64,000 nt of DNA. Origin: Bacillota bacterium (lineage in GTDB: Bacteria > Bacillota > Clostridia > Christensenellales > SZUA-584). The notes beneath the pieces were generated by a model. That model was not told the DNA's origin. It worked only from the letters and a program-made list of their open reading frames with translations, and did no database searches. This document shows, piece after piece, positions 32,390 through 40,859 of this stretch. The first letter of the stretch is position 1; each line of letters starts with the position of its first letter. A program made the position numbers and the translations under genes. Location of the stretch: NCBI GenBank assembly GCA_023410475.1, contig JAEYPS010000021.1, positions 1 to 64,000 on the forward strand. The letters are read 5' to 3'.

Positions 32390-32415
32390 GGGTAAATACT
32401 TAAAGACACTAAAAA

Positions 32416-32536
32416 TATTCCCTATCAACGCTTACGAGATTAGCTGTCGGGTTCGGGTTGAAAGGTACCCTACCGAATAATCGGATTCACCCCAAAATTG
32501 GTTCTCCCGTTCCTCCTCAAGGAGGATTCAGCAAGC
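32416..32536 (-). promoter_or_regulatory. c-di-AMP (ydaO-yuaA) riboswitch upstream of dapB
   Basis: The minus-strand leader carries the conserved blocks of the ydaO class in order: GCTTGCTGAATCC, GGAACGGGAGAACCA, TTGGGGTGAATCC, GTAGGGTACC, CCCGAACCCGACAGCTAA and TCTCGTAAGCG. The outer helix pairs GCTTGC near the 5' end with GTAAGC near the 3' end. c-di-AMP binding to this class normally favours termination, and a terminator follows directly. The ligand is inferred from the class. Confidence 0.92.
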
Positions 32537-32548
32537 AATTACAATTAG

Positions 32549-32577
32549 ATTATAGTCGCTATCTGATTATATGTCAA
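32549..32577 (-). promoter_or_regulatory. Consensus sigma-A promoter of the riboswitch-dapB unit
   Basis: TTGACA (32577-32572), exactly 17 nt, TATAAT (32554-32549) on the minus strand: a perfect match at both boxes. The transcript would start near 32542, right at the riboswitch 5' end. Confidence 0.92.
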
Positions 32578-32827
32578 TTAATAAAAAGTTATTCATAAAA
32601 AATCAAATTTCTATTTACGAGCAAATGAAACGGGCATCAAGAAAATTATGCAAATAACGTTTGTAATTAATGGGATAATGTGATAATCTGGGCAGTAGAT
32701 ATAAGGTATTAACGATAATAAATAGATAAATCGATTGTATATAGCCTATAAAACCAAACAAACGTAATTTAAGTAATAAAATACTATCAGCTAAGCTTGC
32801 ATTATTATCATATGAAAGGGGTATATC

Positions 32828-34021
32828 ATGAATTGCAGAAAATGCAGCGCCCAGATTGATGAAGGTTCCGCCTTTTGCACGCAGTGCGGCGAGCCAGTAG
32901 GTTTTGAGGGAGGTTCCGCAAGCAATTTGCATACTGCAGCCCAACCGGTCAAAAAACAAGGCAAGCGGGGCAAATGGATACTGATAATATCCGTATGCGT
33001 CCTTGCAGCTGCCGCGGCGGTTCTAATACCGGTGCTTATGGAAACGGCAAGAGCCGCGAAGTATGAGAGCGCGTTTGCCCTTATGGAAGGGGATAAAGCC
33101 GAGGAGGCAAAGGAAGGTTTCCTGGATCTCGGCGAGTACAAAGATTCTGCTGATATGGTGCAGACCTGCCAGAAAATGATCGACTATGACGAAGCGAACG
33201 ATCTTATGAGGGCGGGCGATTATAAAGCCGCAAAAGGTATATTTGATAGCCTCACCGGCTATGAGAAGTCTGTCAGCCTGTCTGCTCAATGCCAGAACAC
33301 CTTAGACTATAATGACGCTGTGGCCCTTATGGACGCGGGGGATGAAGGAAAGGCTGTGGATATTTTCCTTAGCTTGGGTGAGTATTCAGACTCTGCGGAT
33401 CTGGCTGAGGAATGCCAAAAGAAGCTTGACTATGATTCCGCGAAGGCATTGATGGACGCCGGGGATTTTGAGGCGGCAAAGTCTGCTTTTACATCAATAA
33501 TAAGCTATAAGGATTCTAATAGTCTTTTTAAATCCTGCCAGAATGAAATGGATTATATCGCGGCGGATGAAGCGTTCAGCGCTGGAAAATTCTATACCGC
33601 TTATTCCATTTTCAGCCGCCTTTACAGTTTCAAGGATGCGGCGGACCGCGCCGAGAAATGCATCCAGCCCAATCCCAAGAGCGGACAGACTTACCGGAAT
33701 CCCAAATACAAAGCTAAACATTCCACTCAGATATTTAAAACGCCCAAAGACGGTTACTGCACGTTCTTAAAAATCTATGATCTGAAAAATGACGCGCTTG
33801 TATCTGCTGTTTTTATTGCATCAGGGAAAAGTGTCACCGTCAAGCTTCCGAAAGGAAAGTATTATATCAATGCGGCGTACGGAAAAGTATGGTTTGGACC
33901 GGAAGAGCGATTCGGTGATGATGGGTATTACGAAGACAAAATGACTTTTACATACAAAGGAAAGAAAACCAGTACACTGATGCTCAAGGCGGGTTGGAAG
34001 TATACTATGACGCTTTATTGA
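32828..34021 (+). CDS. Zinc-ribbon membrane protein with five 41-residue tandem repeats
   Basis: The 397-aa product opens with a zinc ribbon (C3, C6, C17, C20 in CRKC and CTQC), then a membrane segment (about 50-70). Residues 79 to about 277 are five consecutive units, the first four exactly 41 residues long, of the form Y-x2-A-x2-LM-x-AGD-x3-A-x3-F-x2-L-x2-Y-x-DS ending in CQ, a TPR-like helical hairpin. The C-terminal 110 residues look beta-rich (FLKIYDLKNDALVSAVFIAS) and are unrecognised. Similar zinc-ribbon proteins are common in Firmicutes, without settled function. AAAGGGGT precedes the ATG. The 230-nt upstream region is AT-rich with no clear feature. Confidence 0.7.
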   Translation: MNCRKCSAQIDEGSAFCTQCGEPVGFEGGSASNLHTAAQPVKKQGKRGKWILIISVCVLAAAAAVLIPVLMETARAAKYESAFALMEGDKAEEAKEGFLDLGEYKDSADMVQTCQKMIDYDEANDLMRAGDYKAAKGIFDSLTGYEKSVSLSAQCQNTLDYNDAVALMDAGDEGKAVDIFLSLGEYSDSADLAEECQKKLDYDSAKALMDAGDFEAAKSAFTSIISYKDSNSLFKSCQNEMDYIAADEAFSAGKFYTAYSIFSRLYSFKDAADRAEKCIQPNPKSGQTYRNPKYKAKHSTQIFKTPKDGYCTFLKIYDLKNDALVSAVFIASGKSVTVKLPKGKYYINAAYGKVWFGPEERFGDDGYYEDKMTFTYKGKKTSTLMLKAGWKYTMTLY

Positions 34022-34140
34022 TACAAGAAACATACGCTTATTTGACAGACTGAGTTAAGGCGACCGTTCTGAATTCATTATTAAGCTGATTCTCCGCTTG
34101 GTTGTGATAAACGGACAGATTCATTAACAGCAGACTCGAT

Positions 34141-34168
34141 AGCAGTTTTCGGGCTGCTTTTTCTTTTT
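34141..34168 (+). terminator. Weak terminator downstream of the zinc-ribbon repeat gene
   Basis: AGCAG (34141-34145) pairs with CTGCT (34154-34158), followed by a T-rich tail (TTTTCTTTTT). The stem is only 5 bp. It lies about 120 nt after the stop and before the DUF438 gene. Confidence 0.45.
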
Positions 34169-34238
34169 CAGAAGAAAACAGAAAACTGATGGTTTTGGGA
34201 ATAATAATAAGCAAAACTGATAACCGCAGAGGATTGAA

Positions 34239-35432
34239 ATGAGTGAAATAATCAATAACAGAGAACACCGCCGTAATGTGCTAAAGGAGCTCATAAGCGA
34301 GCTTCACAACGGCAAAAGCGTAGAAGACGTAAAGAAGCTATTTGAAGAAACGTTTGAGGGTGTCTCAGCCTCTGAGATCGCCGAGGTCGAGCAGGCGCTT
34401 ATTATGGACGGAATGCCCGTGTCGGAGGTGCAAAGGCTGTGCGACGTCCATGCAGCCATATTCAAGGGCTCGATAGACGATATCCACAAAACGCAGGATG
34501 GTATCGGGCAAGGGCATCCGATAGACACCATGAAGCGCGAAAACCGTGCTATTGAAAAGCTGATATCCCTGCAGATAAAGCCTCACCTTAAAATGCTGGA
34601 GGAAGGAAGCCTTGACGCAGCAGCGTTTAAGAACGACCTGGACGAGCTTTGGCAGATAGACCTGCACTATCAGAAGAAAGAAAATATCATGTTCCCTTAT
34701 CTTGAAAAATACGGGATAACGGCGCCTCCGAAGGTGATGTGGGGAGTTGACGATGAGGTAAGGCAGCTTATAAAAAAGGCAAAGGAGCAGGCGGCCACGG
34801 GGGACATGCAAAGCGCGAGGGCAGCTGCAAAGGATGCTATAGAGCGTATAACAGAGATGATCTTCAAAGAGGAAAACATACTGTTCCCGATGATGATGGA
34901 TACGTTTTCACCCGACGAATGGAAGCGTATCTATGAGGATATACGGGAAACGGGATATTGCCTTATAGACGACGCGCCGGAGATGGAAGGGGCGTCGAGG
35001 CAAACCGAAACTGCAGCTGAGCCGGCGGACGCAATATTGCTGCCCACCGGAACCTTAAGGTCGGGTGAGCTTGCCGGCTTGCTCGATACACTGCCGTTTG
35101 ATATCACGTTTGTAGACAAGGATGATACCGTCAGATACTTTTCACAGGGTAAAGATAGGATATTCCCAAGGACAAAAGCAATAATAGGGCGCGAGGTAAC
35201 AAACTGCCATCCTCCCGCAAGCATGCACATAGTGGAAAAAATAGTCGCCGATCTAAAAAGCGGGAAGAAACAGCACGAGGATTTCTGGATAAGGATGGGC
35301 GAGAAATACGTTTACATACGCTATTTCGCAGTGCGTGATGAAAAGGGGGAGTATCTGGGCGCGCTGGAAGTAACGCAGGATATCGCGCATTTGCAAAATA
35401 TAAAGGGCGAAAAGAGACTGATGACAGATTGA
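34239..35432 (+). CDS. DUF438 / hemerythrin-like / PAS domain protein
   Basis: The 397-aa product starts with DUF438 (about 1-80, HRRNVLKELISELHNGKSVEDVKKLF), followed by a hemerythrin-like four-helix domain (about 85-245) with iron-ligand candidates H (GQGHPIDTMKREN), H and E (DLHYQKKENIMFPYLE) and EENILFPMM, and a C-terminal PAS-like domain (about 270-390; LPFDITFVDKDDTVRYFSQG). This combination is widespread in anaerobes and is thought to sense oxygen, NO or redox. No output domain is attached. The ribosome site is weak (AGAGGATTG). It stands alone. Confidence 0.82.
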   Translation: MSEIINNREHRRNVLKELISELHNGKSVEDVKKLFEETFEGVSASEIAEVEQALIMDGMPVSEVQRLCDVHAAIFKGSIDDIHKTQDGIGQGHPIDTMKRENRAIEKLISLQIKPHLKMLEEGSLDAAAFKNDLDELWQIDLHYQKKENIMFPYLEKYGITAPPKVMWGVDDEVRQLIKKAKEQAATGDMQSARAAAKDAIERITEMIFKEENILFPMMMDTFSPDEWKRIYEDIRETGYCLIDDAPEMEGASRQTETAAEPADAILLPTGTLRSGELAGLLDTLPFDITFVDKDDTVRYFSQGKDRIFPRTKAIIGREVTNCHPPASMHIVEKIVADLKSGKKQHEDFWIRMGEKYVYIRYFAVRDEKGEYLGALEVTQDIAHLQNIKGEKRLMTD

Positions 35433-35466
35433 TGGCACATCAAAGACCTTGGCTTAGAATGCTTTA

Positions 35467-36369
35467 TTATTTGAGCTTTGTTTTTTTGCGAAACGGAAGC
35501 TCGATTGGTTTTTCATATTTAGCTATTTTGCTGCCTGCCTTAATATATGAAAGTGTGGCGTTTATCTCGCCTCCTATCAGCAGTATCATACAGCTCAGGT
35601 ATAGCCATATGAGCAAAACTATGATCCCGCCGATGCTGCCGTATATTTTAGCGTAGCTCGCAAAATTATTGACGTATACTGAAAATATAACCGAGACTAT
35701 TATCCACCCCGCGGTGGAAAACAGCGAGCCGGGCAGCGCCTCGGAGAATCTTATTCGGCGGGCAGGAACGCAGATATAAAGAAGCGTGAACAATAGTATC
35801 ATCATGCCGACGGGGACTGCGTATCTCAGATACGACCACAGCCTAAGGAGTGCCTCCGTATCCGCAAAATGCCTAAATATATATTCGCCTATCAGATCTC
35901 CAAAGATCAAAAACAGCAGCGTCGTCAAAACCATAACGGCGATGCCGATGGTGAATATCAACGAGGCGCCTCTTATTTTTAAGAAAGGTCGGGTTTCTTC
36001 AATGTCGTAAGCCTTATTAAGCCCCCGGCTTATTGCGCTGATACCAACGGAAGCGCTGATAAGAGTAACAAAAGCGCTCAAAGACAGCAGGGCAGGGCTT
36101 TTCGCGGCGACTATCTCGAGAACGGCGTTTGAAAAAAAAGCGGCTACGTCATCAGGCATAAATTTTTTTATATTGCTTATAAATTCGGGGACCGACACGG
36201 GAGTAAAACTAAGCATATTAAGCAAAAACAGCAGGAAAGGAAACAACGACATCAGTATATAGAATGTCGTCTGCGCGCTGAGCGCGCAAATATCGTCATC
36301 TCTGTAACGTATATATAGCTGGGCAATAGCCCTTTTAAAATCGAGTTTTCCAAGCTTCAAGCGAATCAC
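35467..36369 (-). CDS. YihY/BrkB-family membrane protein
   Basis: The 300-aa product has six predicted membrane segments and the family's conserved N-terminal motif DDICALSAQTTFYILMSLFPFLLFLLN, plus SRGLNKAYDIEE and the late YGSIGGIIVLLIWLYLSCMILLIGGEINA. The family was once annotated as ribonuclease BN; the true role is unclear and may involve envelope transport. A GTG at 36369 follows GGATAAAG; a TTG three codons later is an alternative. It is convergent with the DUF438 gene and appears monocistronic. Confidence 0.85.
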   Translation of the reverse strand: MIRLKLGKLDFKRAIAQLYIRYRDDDICALSAQTTFYILMSLFPFLLFLLNMLSFTPVSVPEFISNIKKFMPDDVAAFFSNAVLEIVAAKSPALLSLSAFVTLISASVGISAISRGLNKAYDIEETRPFLKIRGASLIFTIGIAVMVLTTLLFLIFGDLIGEYIFRHFADTEALLRLWSYLRYAVPVGMMILLFTLLYICVPARRIRFSEALPGSLFSTAGWIIVSVIFSVYVNNFASYAKIYGSIGGIIVLLIWLYLSCMILLIGGEINATLSYIKAGSKIAKYEKPIELPFRKKTKLK

Positions 36370-36589
36370 CTTTATCCGGACATACTACTTATTGTATATT
36401 ATTCAGCGCTTTTTAACCCGGCAAGTCTGCCTGAGGCAATACATGCCATGTTTATTACGGCGGTATTCTGTGTTTGTTACGGACGATAAGCCATACCACA
36501 TGGATATTTTTGACCTTAAAAAAATCCAGAAAAAGACGGCCGGATAAAACGGCGGTTAAAATATAACATATATCCAGTAATTTTATCTA

Positions 36590-36618
36590 TTCATCATATT
36601 CATTAGCGGCGCTATTAT
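36590..36618 (+). promoter_or_regulatory. Candidate promoter of the chvE-type transporter genes
   Basis: TTCATC (36590-36595), 17 nt, TATTAT (36613-36618), about 30 nt upstream of the start. Both boxes deviate from consensus. The rest of the 278-nt gap shows no recognised element. Confidence 0.4.
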
Positions 36619-36647
36619 AAGCATATTAAAAATAGGAGGTACCTTTA

Positions 36648-37781
36648 ATGGCAAAAAAACTGTTAGTGCTTGTACTGGCGCTCGTAATGGTAGCGGCAAT
36701 ATTTGCGGGATGTGATCAACCCGTTGAGAAACCCGCGGATGCTCCCAAATCAGAGGCTCCGGCCGACAAGCCTGCGGACCCGGTTGAAGCGAAAGTAAAG
36801 GTTGGCGTCACAATGCCCACGAAATCGCTCCAGAGATGGAACGAGGACGGCATGAACGTAAAGTCCGCTCTTGAGGCTGCCGGTTATGAAGTTGACCTGC
36901 AGTATGCCGACGAAACGCAGGTAACGCAGAACAGCCAGATCGAGAACCAGATCACGATGGGCTGCAAGCTGCTCGTTATAGCTTCGATCGACGGCGGCGC
37001 GCTGGGTGACGTTCTTGCGCAGGCAAAGGCAGCGGGAATCCCCGTCATAGCTTATGACAGACTGATCACTAATACCGATGCGGTCGACTATTATGCCACG
37101 TTCGACAACTACGGCGTAGGCAAGATGCAGGGTGAATTCATTGAGTCGAAGCTTGGTCTCAAAGATGGCGCAGCGGGACCGTTCACAATGGAATGCTTCG
37201 GCGGCGACCCGGGCGACAATAACGCCAAGCTGTTCAACCAGGGCGCTATGGACGTTCTGCAGAAGTACATAGACAGCGGCGTACTCGTAGTCAAATCCGG
37301 ACAGATCGAATACCCGGGAAGCATAGCTATTACCAACTGGAAAGCTCAGGGAGCTCAGGACAGGATGGATACGCTGCTGACGGGTTACTACGCTGACACG
37401 AATATCGACGTAGTTCTTTCCCCGAACGACAGCCTTGCGCAGGGCATCGTAGCATCGCTTAAGGATGCCAAATACGGTACGGCCGACAAGCCCTTCCCGG
37501 TTATAACGGGACAGGACTGCGACAAGATCAACGTAGGCCAGATAGAGCGCGGAGAACAGTCGATGTCTATCTTCAAAGACACACGTATACTGGCAGATCA
37601 GGTCATATTGATGGCCAAAGCGATACTCGCCGGAGAGACAGTACCTACGAACGCTGAGTATCCCAATGGCGTTATAGATGTTCCGTCGTTCAACTGCGAG
37701 ATCAAATTCGCTGACAAAGATAACTGGAGAGCATTGCTCATAGATACCGGATATTACACGATGGATGATATTCCGCTATAA
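36648..37781 (+). CDS. chvE: Multiple-sugar-binding lipoprotein (ChvE-like)
   Basis: The 377-aa product has a lipoprotein signal (hydrophobic 4-18, lipobox FAGC at Cys 22), a short Pro/Ala/Lys-rich linker and a periplasmic-binding-protein type 1 fold starting VKVGVTMPTKSLQRWNEDG. The segments IPVIAYDRLITNTDAVDYYATFDNYGVGKMQG and VLSPNDSLAQGI are characteristic of ChvE/XylF-type monosaccharide receptors. Outside the membrane it delivers sugar to the GguAB transporter encoded next. AGGAGGT lies 7 nt before the ATG. A strong hairpin after the stop probably favours its expression over the downstream genes. Confidence 0.88.
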   Translation: MAKKLLVLVLALVMVAAIFAGCDQPVEKPADAPKSEAPADKPADPVEAKVKVGVTMPTKSLQRWNEDGMNVKSALEAAGYEVDLQYADETQVTQNSQIENQITMGCKLLVIASIDGGALGDVLAQAKAAGIPVIAYDRLITNTDAVDYYATFDNYGVGKMQGEFIESKLGLKDGAAGPFTMECFGGDPGDNNAKLFNQGAMDVLQKYIDSGVLVVKSGQIEYPGSIAITNWKAQGAQDRMDTLLTGYYADTNIDVVLSPNDSLAQGIVASLKDAKYGTADKPFPVITGQDCDKINVGQIERGEQSMSIFKDTRILADQVILMAKAILAGETVPTNAEYPNGVIDVPSFNCEIKFADKDNWRALLIDTGYYTMDDIPL

Positions 37782-37814
37782 GCAGCGCATAGCAGATCAA
37801 TCTGCGTCAATCGG

Positions 37815-37845
37815 AAATGGCGGCAGCAAAGCTGCCGCCATTTTT
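37815..37845 (+). terminator. Intercistronic hairpin between chvE and gguA
   Basis: Perfect 13-bp stem (AAATGGCGGCAGC / GCTGCCGCCATTT, 37815-37827 with 37831-37843), AAA loop, ending in a T run. It is a terminator or stabilising hairpin that allows read-through; such elements are usual after binding-protein genes. Confidence 0.85.
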
Positions 37846-37895
37846 ACTGATGCGAGAGCATATAGGTATAATAGCTAGTTTAAAGGAGTGGTCGA

Positions 37896-39449
37896 ATGTC
37901 GGAATATATCCTCGAAATGGAGAATATCACAAAAGAGTTCCCTGGCGTCATCGCTCTCAATAATGTTACGTTTAAGGTGAAAAAAGGCGAGATACACGCC
38001 TTGGTCGGCGAAAACGGGGCAGGCAAATCAACGCTGATGAACGTTTTGAGCGGAATATATCCCTACGGATCATATACGGGAGAGATAATTTTTAAAGGGA
38101 CTGGGTGCAGATTCAGGAACATACGCGAAAGCGAAGCGGCGGGCATCGCAATTATCCATCAGGAGCTCGCGCTCAGCCCGTACATGACTATAGCAGAGAA
38201 CATATTTTTAGGTAACGAACGGGCAAAAGGCGGCGTGATTGATTGGGATGAGACAAACAAAAAAGCTATAGAGCTTATGGAAAGGGTAGGCCTTAATGAA
38301 AAGCATACCGCGCGAGTAATGAATATCGGCGTTGGCAAGCAGCAGCTTGTCGAGATAGCGAAGGCGCTGTCGAAGAATTGCGAGCTGCTTATACTCGACG
38401 AGCCTACAGCCGCTCTAAACGATGACGATTCCGATCATCTCCTTGAGCTTTTGGAAATGCTTAATAAAGAGCATGGAATGACCTGCATAATGATATCCCA
38501 CAAGATCCATGAAGTTATAAAGATAGCGCATAACATAACCGTATTGCGTGACGGCAAGGCGATAGAGACTCTCGATAACAGCGAGCATGTAAGCGAGAAC
38601 AGGATAATCAAGGGTATGGTAGGGCGCGAGCTTATGGACCGGTTCCCGAGGCATACCGCAAAGATCGGAGAGATAGGCTTTGAGATAAAGGATTGGGTGG
38701 TGCACGATCCTCTTAACGAAGAGAGAGTCGTTATTGACCACGTAAATATTAACGTAAGAAAAGGTGAGATAGTCGGGCTTGCCGGGCTAATGGGCGCAGG
38801 CAGAACAGAGCTCGCTATGAGCGTTTTCGGCAGGGCTTACGGAAAAAAGATAAGCGGAAAGCTTATTAAGGACGGTAAGGAGATAACGCTGCATAATATA
38901 GGCCAGGCGATAGCAAACGGAATCGCATACGTTACCGAAGACAGGAAAACGGCGGGACTGGTGCTTATTCAGGAAATAAAAAGGAATATATCTCTTGCCA
39001 ATCTTAAGGCAATTACGAGAGGTTTCGTAGTAAGCGAAGATGAAGAAATATTAGTCGGAAAAGACTACAGAGAGAAGCTCAATATAAAATCGTCGAGCGT
39101 ATTTCAGAAGGCAGGCAACCTTTCGGGAGGCAACCAGCAAAAAGTAGTCTTGAGCAAGTGGATATTTGCCTCTCCCGATGTGCTTATACTTGACGAACCT
39201 ACAAGGGGAATTGACGTCGGTGCCAAATATGAGATATATAAGATAATTTTGGGACTGGCAGAGGCAGGAAAATGCGTCATCATGATCTCTTCGGAGCTTC
39301 CCGAGATATTAGGAATTACCGACCGTTTATACATTATGAACGAGGGCCGTATCGTAGGAGAAATGGAGACAAGCGAAGCGACTCAAGTGGACATAATGAC
39401 CACTATAATAAGAAGTTCAGCCGAGGGCGACAGGGGGATTAAAAAATGA
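37896..39449 (+). CDS. gguA: Sugar ABC transporter ATP-binding protein, GguA-like
   Basis: The 517-aa protein is a duplicated ABC ATPase of the carbohydrate uptake CUT2 class. The first half has Walker A GENGAGKST and Walker B LLILDEPTAAL; the second half has a degenerate Walker A GLMGAGRTEL, a proper signature NLSGGNQQKVVLSKW and Walker B VLILDEPTRGIDVG. It powers uptake through GguB. AAAGGAG precedes the ATG; it overlaps gguB by 4 nt. Confidence 0.92.
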   Translation: MSEYILEMENITKEFPGVIALNNVTFKVKKGEIHALVGENGAGKSTLMNVLSGIYPYGSYTGEIIFKGTGCRFRNIRESEAAGIAIIHQELALSPYMTIAENIFLGNERAKGGVIDWDETNKKAIELMERVGLNEKHTARVMNIGVGKQQLVEIAKALSKNCELLILDEPTAALNDDDSDHLLELLEMLNKEHGMTCIMISHKIHEVIKIAHNITVLRDGKAIETLDNSEHVSENRIIKGMVGRELMDRFPRHTAKIGEIGFEIKDWVVHDPLNEERVVIDHVNINVRKGEIVGLAGLMGAGRTELAMSVFGRAYGKKISGKLIKDGKEITLHNIGQAIANGIAYVTEDRKTAGLVLIQEIKRNISLANLKAITRGFVVSEDEEILVGKDYREKLNIKSSSVFQKAGNLSGGNQQKVVLSKWIFASPDVLILDEPTRGIDVGAKYEIYKIILGLAEAGKCVIMISSELPEILGITDRLYIMNEGRIVGEMETSEATQVDIMTTIIRSSAEGDRGIKK

Positions 39450-40669
39450 GTAAAGTAAAAGAATACATAAACCGAAACATGCGGCAATACGGTATGCTTT
39501 TGGCTCTGATTGTTATAATGGTATTTTTCGGATTTATAACAGAGGGCAGACTGATTTTGCCGAGGAACGTGTCCATGCTGGTGCGTCAGAACGCCTATGT
39601 TCTGATACTTGCCATTGGAATGATGCTCTGTATACTGACAGGCGGCAACATCGACCTTTCGGTAGGCTCTATTGTTGTGCTCGTGGGCGCGATGTCCGGT
39701 TTGTTGGCGGATACGCTAGGCGTGACCGCGTGGCTTGCCATACTCATCAGCGTTATCACAGGCCTGCTGGCAGGAATGTGGCAGGGCTTTTGGATAGCCT
39801 TTGTAAAGGTCCCGCCGTTTATAACAACACTCAGCGGAATGCTTGTTTTCCGGGGGGTTGCTAACCTCATACTGAATTCGCATACTCTGCCGCTCCCTCA
39901 GCTTTATAAGGCAATAGGCGGAGGCTCTATCCCGGATTTCGCGCCAAAAACCATACCGGACTTTCTTGGTATCAGCGATCTGCTGCGCCTTGAGATCAAA
40001 GTCGAGTTTCTGAATGTAACGACTCTGGTCGCCGGGCTCGTACTATCCATAATATATGTTATATTCCTGATCTTAAACAGGCAAAGCAAAAAGGCGCGCG
40101 GGTATGAGGTGTCGTCGCTGGGGTCGGTCATCGCGAAGGCCGCAGCCTTCTTCATTGTAATAAACGTATTTTCTTACTGGCTGGCTATGGATGAAGGGAT
40201 ACCCATACTGCTGATAATACTTGCCGTATTGTTTGCGGTATATACGTTTATAACGACGAAGACTATACCCGGACGGCATCTGTACGCCATGGGGGGGAAC
40301 AGAAAAGCTGCGGAGCTTTCCGGAGTCAACACCAGAAAAATGATGTTTCTTGTGTATTCCAACATGGGACTGCTGGCGGCTATCGCCGGCATAGTAGTCG
40401 CCGGAAGACTGAATTCCGCTTCGCCGGATGCGGGAAAGAATTTCGAGCTTGACGCCATAGGGGCGTGCTTTATAGGCGGCGCTTCAGCGTACGGGGGCAT
40501 AGGTACTATATGGGGCGCCATGGTTGGCGGCTTTATAATGGGCGTAATGAATAACGGCATGTCCATGATAGGCTTTGACGTTTTCGGGCAGTCCGTCGCG
40601 AAAGGCCTCGTGGTGCTGCTCGCTGTTGCGTTTGATACGTGGTCAAAATCAAAGTCAAAGATCAGGTAA
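39446..40669 (+). CDS. gguB: Sugar ABC transporter permease, GguB-like
   Basis: The 407-aa protein has about ten membrane segments and CUT2 permease motifs: GMMLCILTGGNIDLSVGSIVVLVGAMSG, and the cytoplasmic loop region MGGNRKAAELSGVNTRKM; the C-terminal IGACFIGGASAYGGIGTIWGAMVGG is diagnostic of RbsC/XylH/GguB permeases. It forms the membrane channel with GguA. A long perfect hairpin 15 nt after the stop ends the operon. Confidence 0.92.
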   Translation: MSKVKEYINRNMRQYGMLLALIVIMVFFGFITEGRLILPRNVSMLVRQNAYVLILAIGMMLCILTGGNIDLSVGSIVVLVGAMSGLLADTLGVTAWLAILISVITGLLAGMWQGFWIAFVKVPPFITTLSGMLVFRGVANLILNSHTLPLPQLYKAIGGGSIPDFAPKTIPDFLGISDLLRLEIKVEFLNVTTLVAGLVLSIIYVIFLILNRQSKKARGYEVSSLGSVIAKAAAFFIVINVFSYWLAMDEGIPILLIILAVLFAVYTFITTKTIPGRHLYAMGGNRKAAELSGVNTRKMMFLVYSNMGLLAAIAGIVVAGRLNSASPDAGKNFELDAIGACFIGGASAYGGIGTIWGAMVGGFIMGVMNNGMSMIGFDVFGQSVAKGLVVLLAVAFDTWSKSKSKIR

Positions 40670-40684
40670 CACAATTGCAGTCGT

Positions 40685-40721
40685 ATGATACGCACTAAGC
40701 GTTTCGCTTAGTGCGTATCAT
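40685..40721 (+). terminator. 17-bp perfect hairpin after gguB
   Basis: Arms 40685-40701 and 40705-40721 (starting ATGATACGCACTAAGCG) are perfectly complementary over 17 bp with a TTT loop. Only TTATAC follows, so as a factor-independent terminator it has a weak T-tract, but its position after the transporter operon fits. Confidence 0.7.
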
Positions 40722-40823
40722 TTATACGGTGGGCCTCAAAAGGCGCAGTATTTTTTTGGATCGATAATGCTTACGCATTTTCTCCGGCTGTGGATACATT
40801 TATTAGTATTATTTATACAAGTA

Positions 40824-40832
40824 TGATATAAT
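40824..40832 (+). promoter_or_regulatory. Extended -10 promoter of the sugar-sensing operon
   Basis: TGATATAAT (TG at 40824-40825, TATAAT at 40827-40832) is a full extended -10 element 28 nt before the start of the 185-aa gene. No good -35 is visible, which is tolerated with an extended -10. Confidence 0.55.
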
Positions 40833-40859
40833 AAAATCAACATCGATGCGGGTGCATTA

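Noticed and set aside
34022..34238. Remnant of a mobile element after the zinc-ribbon gene
   Set aside because: No terminal inverted repeats, target duplication or transposase-like peptide; only a weak terminator is supported.
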